This document shows, piece after piece, positions 59,282 through 64,000 of a DNA stretch of 64,000 nt. Position 1 is the first letter of the stretch; every line of letters begins with the position of its first letter. The DNA comes from Candidatus Chlamydia corallus (GTDB lineage Bacteria; Chlamydiota; Chlamydiia; Chlamydiales; Chlamydiaceae). The position numbers and the translations under genes are program-made. Location: assembly GCF_002817655.1 (NCBI RefSeq), contig NZ_NWQK01000002.1, forward strand, positions 248,001 to 312,000, in the 5' to 3' direction. The notes under the pieces were generated by a model. That model was given only the letters and a program-made list of their open reading frames with translations, ran no database searches and was not told the origin of the DNA.

Positions 59282-59329
59282 AAGATTTTTTTTTAAAAAG
59301 ATTTTCTATAATTTTAACAAATTTTTTCT

Positions 59330-59662
59330 TTAATCGTAGGACAAATCGGGAATTAGAGAGCCAGTCTGCTGTAACATGGCGCGATCAGGGACAACGTGTA
59401 GAGCTATGAAGATATTACGTGCGTAGTGAGAGAAAATACAGTGAGATATAAAGTATAGAGGAATTGCTGCTAGCAAGATAAGGGACCCTAGAGGATGGAC
59501 ACATAGCCCAATAGCCACAGTTGTTCCAATCAGAGCGAGCCAACTTAGTACAATTCCGACTACGGAGAGAACTGTAAGTTTGAGATTATAGCGAGACGGG
59601 GTTCCTGGGGGAAATAAAGAGGGTGTCGTTGCACCAGGGCTATGGGTAACTGGAGTAGCCAT
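59330..59662 (-). CDS. Small putative inclusion membrane protein
   Basis: The 110-residue protein has a Pro/Thr-rich start and two adjoining hydrophobic segments (about 29-52 and 56-80). This is again the bilobed Inc layout. It lies 48 bp upstream of the split gene in the same direction. No family recognised; no ribosome site. Confidence 0.6.
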   Translation of the reverse strand: MATPVTHSPGATTPSLFPPGTPSRYNLKLTVLSVVGIVLSWLALIGTTVAIGLCVHPLGSLILLAAIPLYFISHCIFSHYARNIFIALHVVPDRAMLQQTGSLIPDLSYD

Positions 59663-59724
59663 AAACTATAAGAATTCAATCTTTTATGGAGAATGAAATA
59701 GTTTAAATAAAATCGACTTTTTTG

Positions 59725-60435
59725 TCACTGGGATCCCTGTATTGTCTCTAATAGAAAAGCTTTCGTCGGAGAGGCGAACTTTTGAAACTCCTGAAAAGTC
59801 ACGGATCCCTGACACCAGTAGATTTTTTCAGGAAATCGTGGGAAGATTTTAGCAAAAGCTCTTACAGTTGAGGGGCTTGTAAAGATAATTTTTTTATATC
59901 GAGAGAGAAGAGCTTTTTTAAGTTTTCGAGGTTTTACTGTGTAGTGGGGGTAAGAAAAAAAAGTAAATCGATTGTAAAGAAACTCTTTGATGACTCGTCT
60001 TGCTAGGAAGGAGTGAGGATAGAGGATACGAGCAGTGGAAGGCAGTGCTTGTAGCAGCGGAAAAAGACCCTCAGCAATTTCCTGAGTAGCTACTGTATAC
60101 TTAGCTTGTGGAAGGAAGGAAAGAAGTCTTTTCTTTGTAGCCTCTCCTAGACAGAGATACGTCTTTGTTTTTAAGGTGTACTTAGAAGCAAGGCGAGCCA
60201 TTCTGGAAAGAAATAAACCCGTGGATGAAGGGCTAGTGAGAATCACATGGGTTGCTTCTGGAAGAAACCGAACAGCATGCTTATTTTGTGGTGTGTTTTT
60301 TGCATAAGGGAAGAGATTAAGAATAGGAAGGTGATGCGCTTGGTATTTATGAGCTGTTTTTTGATTAAATCCTAAGTAGAGAGTCATGGGTGTTTTAGGG
60401 TAAAAAGAAAGTGGTTTAAGTTTTTGTACCTTCAA
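59725..60435 (-). CDS. hemD: Uroporphyrinogen-III synthase
   Basis: The 236-residue protein matches the HemD fold, two alpha/beta domains with family blocks VILTSPSSTGLFL and IIFTSPSTVRAFAKIFP. It closes hydroxymethylbilane into the heme ring. The family is poorly conserved, so the call rests on these two blocks and on length. An internal ATG at 60387 (MTLYLGFNQ) could be the true start; neither has a ribosome site. Confidence 0.78.
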   Translation of the reverse strand: MKVQKLKPLSFYPKTPMTLYLGFNQKTAHKYQAHHLPILNLFPYAKNTPQNKHAVRFLPEATHVILTSPSSTGLFLSRMARLASKYTLKTKTYLCLGEATKKRLLSFLPQAKYTVATQEIAEGLFPLLQALPSTARILYPHSFLARRVIKEFLYNRFTFFSYPHYTVKPRKLKKALLSRYKKIIFTSPSTVRAFAKIFPRFPEKIYWCQGSVTFQEFQKFASPTKAFLLETIQGSQ

Positions 60436-60640
60436 AATAATATATTGAAAACGATTTTTCTTTCTTTCCTTAGTTCTTCTCTAGAATGCGTTGATTGACA
60501 TTTTTCATTTTGAAAGCTAGGCTGGTTTTTTCTGGACTTAGAGGTTCTTTCTATTCAGGCTTCGTCTATAGAAGTTCTTACTAAAAATTTTTGAGAAATT
60601 TAAGAAATTCGCAATAGAAATATTTACAAAGGTGGTGGCG

Positions 60641-62134
60641 GTGGTTTCGTTGTTGCATAAGTTTTTAGAAAATGCTTCGGGGAAAAAAGGACAAAGTTTG
60701 GCTTCGACAGCATATTTAGCGGCTCTTGACCATCTTCTAAATGCCTTTCCTTCGGTTGGGGAGAGAATCATTGATGAGTTGAAGAGTCAGCGTTCCCATT
60801 TAAAAATGATTGCTTCCGAGAACTACTCTTCACTTTCAGTACAACTAGCTATGGGAAACTTACTCACAGATAAATATTGTGAAGGAAGCCCCTTTAAGCG
60901 TTTCTATTCCTGTTGTGAGAATGTAGATGCTATTGAGTGGGAATGCGTCGAGACCGCTAAAGAACTTTTTGCTTCAGGTTGTGCTTTTGTTCAGCCTCAT
61001 TCTGGTGCTGATGCTAATTTACTTGCTGTTATGGCAATCCTAACCCACAAAGTTCAAAGCCCAGCTGTGAAGAAGTTGGGTTATAAAACTGTGAATGAGT
61101 TAACGGAAGAAGAGTACACCCTACTTAAGGCTGAAATGTCTTCTTGTGTTTGCTTAGGACCTTCATTAAATTCTGGAGGCCATTTGACTCATGGCAACGT
61201 GCGTTTAAATGTGATGTCTAAGCTAATGCGTTGCTTCCCTTATGATGTCAATCCAGATACGGAGTCTTTTGATTATGCAGAGATTTCTCGTTTAGCTAAG
61301 AAGTATATGCCTACCGTCCTGATAGCAGGATATTCTTCGTATTCTCGAAGATTAAACTTCGCAACTTTAAAACAGATTGCAGAAGATTGTGGGGCTGTGC
61401 TCTGGGTGGATATGGCGCATTTTGCAGGCCTAGTTGCTGGAGGAGTCTTTATCGATGAAGAAAATCCTATTCCTTATGCGGACATAGTAACGACGACAAC
61501 GCATAAGACTTTAAGAGGACCTCGCGGGGGATTAGTTTTAGCAACTCAGGAGTATGAAAGTACCCTCAATAAGGCGTGTCCTTTGATGATGGGAGGTCCG
61601 CTGCCTCACGTAATTGCTGCTAAGACGGTCGCACTAAAGGAAGCTCTCTCTGTAGACTTCAAGAAATACGCTCATCGGGTTGTAAGTAATGCTCGTCAGT
61701 TGGCAGAGAGATTTTTAAGTCACGGACTACGTCTTTTGACAGGAGGAACAGACAATCACATGATGGTGATTGACTTAAGTTCTTTGGGCATCTCTGGAAG
61801 AATCGCTGAAGATATATTGAGTTCGGTAGGAATTGCAGTGAATCGGAACTCGTTACCCTCAGATGCTATTGGCAAGTGGGACACTTCGGGTATACGTTTA
61901 GGAACGCCTGCATTAACGACTTTGGGTATGGGTATCGATGAAATGAAAGAAGTTGCAGATATTATTGTGAAAGTATTGCGAAATATTCATTTAAGTCGCC
62001 ATGTTGAAGGGAATTCTAATAAAAATAGGGGCGAACTTCCTGAAGCCATAGCACAGGAAGCTAGAGACCGTGTTCGCAACTTGTTGGTGCGTTTCCCGCT
62101 CTACCCTGAAATTGATTTGGAAGCTTTGGTTTAG
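60641..62134 (+). CDS. glyA: Serine hydroxymethyltransferase
   Basis: The 497-residue PLP enzyme makes glycine and methylene-tetrahydrofolate from serine. KMIASENYSS, the lysine motif TTTTHKTLRGPRGG and the C-terminal SGIRLGTPALTT are present. An insert of about 60 residues after PHSGADANLLAVMAIL is longer than in E. coli. Three in-frame GTG codons compete (60632, 60635, 60641). AAAGG at 60628-60632 favours 60641. Confidence 0.93.
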   Translation: MVSLLHKFLENASGKKGQSLASTAYLAALDHLLNAFPSVGERIIDELKSQRSHLKMIASENYSSLSVQLAMGNLLTDKYCEGSPFKRFYSCCENVDAIEWECVETAKELFASGCAFVQPHSGADANLLAVMAILTHKVQSPAVKKLGYKTVNELTEEEYTLLKAEMSSCVCLGPSLNSGGHLTHGNVRLNVMSKLMRCFPYDVNPDTESFDYAEISRLAKKYMPTVLIAGYSSYSRRLNFATLKQIAEDCGAVLWVDMAHFAGLVAGGVFIDEENPIPYADIVTTTTHKTLRGPRGGLVLATQEYESTLNKACPLMMGGPLPHVIAAKTVALKEALSVDFKKYAHRVVSNARQLAERFLSHGLRLLTGGTDNHMMVIDLSSLGISGRIAEDILSSVGIAVNRNSLPSDAIGKWDTSGIRLGTPALTTLGMGIDEMKEVADIIVKVLRNIHLSRHVEGNSNKNRGELPEAIAQEARDRVRNLLVRFPLYPEIDLEALV

Positions 62135-62153
62135 TTAGGAGAGAAATTATTTT

Positions 62154-62729
62154 ATGGCAGATGGGGAAGTTCATAAATTACGTGACATTATAGAAAAGGA
62201 GCTGTTGGAAGCGCGCAGGGTATTTTTTTCAGAGCCTGTAACAGAAAAAAGTGCTTCGGATGCAATTAAAAAGCTCTGGTATTTGGAATTAAAAGATCCT
62301 GGAAAACCCATAGTTTTTGTGATCAATAGTCCTGGCGGATCTGTGGATGCAGGTTTTGCTGTTTGGGATCAAATTAAAATGCTAACATCACCAGTCACTA
62401 CCGTGGTTACGGGATTGGCAGCTTCTATGGGTTCGGTGTTGAGTTTATGTGCAGCTCCTGGACGGAGGTTTGCAACTCCTCATTCTAGGATTATGATTCA
62501 CCAACCTTCAATAGGCGGGCCGATTACAGGACAGGCAACAGATCTGGATATCCATGCCAGAGAAATTTTAAAAACAAAAGCTCGCATTATAGATGTCTAT
62601 GTAGAGGCTACCAATCAATCTCGAGATATCATAGAAAAGGCTATCGATAGAGATATGTGGATGACAGCCAACGAAGCTAAGGATTTTGGTTTATTAGATG
62701 GCATTCTATTCTCCTTTAACGATCTCTAA
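62154..62729 (+). CDS. clpP: ATP-dependent Clp protease proteolytic subunit
   Basis: The 191-residue serine protease has active-site residues Ser91 in GLAASMGS, His116 in SRIMIHQPS, and an Asp near 167. It forms barrels that work with ClpX or ClpC. Chlamydiae have two ClpP paralogues; this one, between glyA and dapF, is the ClpP1 type. The last 32 bp overlap dapF in another frame. Confidence 0.95.
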   Translation: MADGEVHKLRDIIEKELLEARRVFFSEPVTEKSASDAIKKLWYLELKDPGKPIVFVINSPGGSVDAGFAVWDQIKMLTSPVTTVVTGLAASMGSVLSLCAAPGRRFATPHSRIMIHQPSIGGPITGQATDLDIHAREILKTKARIIDVYVEATNQSRDIIEKAIDRDMWMTANEAKDFGLLDGILFSFNDL

Positions 62730-63480
62730 CTATTTTATATATTCTGGAGCAGGAAATCGTTTCCTTCTTGGTGAAACACTTCCTGAAGTTGAAGAGGTCT
62801 GTTTGCTTTGCAAAGAGGCGCAGGTTGATGGTTTTTTATGTTTAAAGCCCTCTTCTTATGCTGACGCTCAACTCATTATTTTTAATTCCGACGGATCGCG
62901 TCCTATGATGTGCGGAAATGGCTTGCGTTGTGTTATTGCCCACTTAGCTAATCAGATGGGAAAATCAGACATATCCGTATCTACGGATAGTGGCATATAT
63001 TCAGGACGTTTCTATTCTTGGGATCGTGTGCTTGTGGATATGACTATGCCAGATTGGCAGTTCTCTGTTCATCCATTAGAATCGCGTCCTGATCCTCTTC
63101 CTGAGAAGGTATTTTTTATCCATACTGGAGTCCCTCATGCAGTTGTATTTCTTCCCGAACTTTCTACTTTAGATCTTTCTATCCTGGGTCCTTTCCTTCG
63201 CAATCATGAGGTATTTGCTCCTGCAGGAGCAAATGTAGACTTTGTTCAGTTGCTGGGAGACTGCCAGTTGCGTGTGCGTACTTATGAACGTGGAGTAGAG
63301 GGGGAAACTGCCGCTTGTGGAACAGGGGTTGTAGCTTCTGCTCTTGTTGCTTGGAACTATTATGGTTGGACGGAGTCTATCCGAATTAACACTTGGGGTG
63401 GAGAGCCTATGACTGTTAGTGCAAATGGAGGACGCATCTATCTTGAAGGCCCTGTAACTAGAGATTTACAGCTAGATTAG
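62698..63480 (+). CDS. dapF: Diaminopimelate epimerase
   Basis: The 260-residue epimerase makes meso-diaminopimelate for peptidoglycan. The two catalytic Cys are in MMCGNGLRC (Cys72) and AACGTGVV (about 206). The N-terminal strand [14 protein letters not shown] fits the family (HGLGNDF). In C. trachomatis DapF is reported to act also as a glutamate racemase. The start overlaps clpP by 32 bp. Confidence 0.95.
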   Translation: MAFYSPLTISNYFIYSGAGNRFLLGETLPEVEEVCLLCKEAQVDGFLCLKPSSYADAQLIIFNSDGSRPMMCGNGLRCVIAHLANQMGKSDISVSTDSGIYSGRFYSWDRVLVDMTMPDWQFSVHPLESRPDPLPEKVFFIHTGVPHAVVFLPELSTLDLSILGPFLRNHEVFAPAGANVDFVQLLGDCQLRVRTYERGVEGETAACGTGVVASALVAWNYYGWTESIRINTWGGEPMTVSANGGRIYLEGPVTRDLQLD

Positions 63481-63508
63481 ATTTTTGATTTTATCACGCA
63501 AAGCTTTT

Positions 63509-63554
63509 AAAATCCTGTTTAGGGATAGATCTTGCCCTCTAACTAGGATTTTTC
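63509..63554 (+). terminator. Possible terminator after dapF
   Basis: AAAATCCT at 63509-63516 pairs with AGGATTTT at 63545-63552, with partial inner pairing and a short T-run. It lies 15 bp before the next start, so read-through is possible. Confidence 0.5.
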
Positions 63555-63568
63555 TATAATTGTAGTTT

Positions 63569-64000
63569 ATGATGACGTATCCTGTACCACAAAATCCTCT
63601 TCTTCTAAGAATCCTTCGTCTTATGGATGCATTTTCTAAGTCTGACGATGAGAGAGACTTTTATTTAGATCGTGTTGAAGGTTTTATTCTCTATATAGAT
63701 TTAGATAAAGACCAAGAGGATCTAAATAAAATTTACGAAGAATTGGAAGAAAATGCTGAGCGATATTGTTTGATCCCAAAGTTAACGTTCTATGAAGTAA
63801 AAAAGATCATGGAAACGTTTATCAATGAAAAGATTTATGATATCGATACAAAAGAGAAATTTCTTGAAATTTTGCAATCTAAGAATGCCCGCGAGCAGTT
63901 TTTAGAGTTTATCTATGATCACGAGGCAGAACTAGAGAAGTGGCAACAATTTTATGTGGAGCGTTCTCGAATTCGAATTATAGAATGGCTTCGCAATAAT
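63569..64000 (+). CDS. UPF0158 family protein, N-terminal part (cut by right edge)
   Basis: An open frame of 144 codons from the ATG at 63569 runs off the window. It starts MMTYPVPQNPLLLRI, is rich in acidic residues and matches the conserved UPF0158 family found downstream of dapF in chlamydiae (CT429). Blocks such as FYLDRVEGFILYIDLDKDQED and KLTFYEVKKIMETFI are visible. Function unknown. Confidence 0.85.
   Translation, partial: MMTYPVPQNPLLLRILRLMDAFSKSDDERDFYLDRVEGFILYIDLDKDQEDLNKIYEELEENAERYCLIPKLTFYEVKKIMETFINEKIYDIDTKEKFLEILQSKNAREQFLEFIYDHEAELEKWQQFYVERSRIRIIEWLRNN

Overview
The window is chromosomal DNA of an obligate intracellular Chlamydia, most likely Chlamydia pneumoniae. Lineage-specific markers support this: the Tarp effector, the early-gene repressor Euo, the cysteine-rich envelope proteins OmcA and OmcB, two tandem polymorphic membrane proteins matching Pmp19 and Pmp20, several small proteins with paired Inc-type membrane helices, and a MurA with Asp at the fosfomycin-target Cys position. 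The strain cannot be fixed from sequence alone. Genes are dense, AT-rich and often overlap by a few bases. No insertion sequence, prophage or CRISPR array was seen.

Layout. Positions 1-1901: the N-terminal part of Tarp, reading off the left edge. 2128-8142: murA facing a tight leftward operon uppS-cdsA-cmk-plsC-argS (peptidoglycan carrier, phospholipid synthesis, nucleotide and tRNA charging). 8605-20078: rightward genes for a membrane protein, fused SecDF, RecJ, a 43-kDa-family putative hydrolase, Euo and GltX. 20213-23847: a small lipoprotein, then omcA-omcB with a repeat-built hairpin between them and a double terminator after them, then crpA. 23922-27348: the Tsp protease, a small Inc-like protein and an unknown secreted protein. 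27563-30898: the rpsL-rpsG-fusA-rpsJ translation operon, followed by a CysJ-like reductase and a convergent ispF. 32857-34783: tRNA-Phe, rplU, rpmA and obg. 34699-37135: a metal ABC importer read leftward. 37317-45648: tRNA-Ser and the pmp20-pmp19 autotransporter pair. A 180-bp tandem duplication spans the tRNA-Ser/pmp20 junction. 45827-49418: two small membrane-linked proteins, an AGCS symporter, LspA, a DksA-like protein and NrdR. 49674-56661: ribE, two RNA methyltransferases, lpxK, gltT, a dihydrolipoamide acyltransferase and kdsD. 56676-57075: RNase P RNA on the minus strand. 57081-60435: a CT398-type coiled-coil/zinc-ribbon protein, a two-ORF locus that looks like one Inc/macro-like gene split by one base, another Inc-like protein and hemD. 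60641-64000: glyA, clpP, dapF and a UPF0158 gene cut by the right edge.

Several genes fit the developmental cycle. Euo is known in C. trachomatis to repress late genes, including the omcAB type; both the regulator and its likely target lie here. Tarp, the Pmps and OmcB act at the elementary-body surface or at entry. The Inc-like proteins are predicted to act at the inclusion membrane.

The two most notable observations are the tRNA-Ser/pmp20 duplication, which leaves a decapitated tRNA and a 28-codon pmp20 remnant, and the split Inc/macro-like gene, which one extra G would rejoin. I found no clearly new multi-gene system; most of the window is the conserved chlamydial core.
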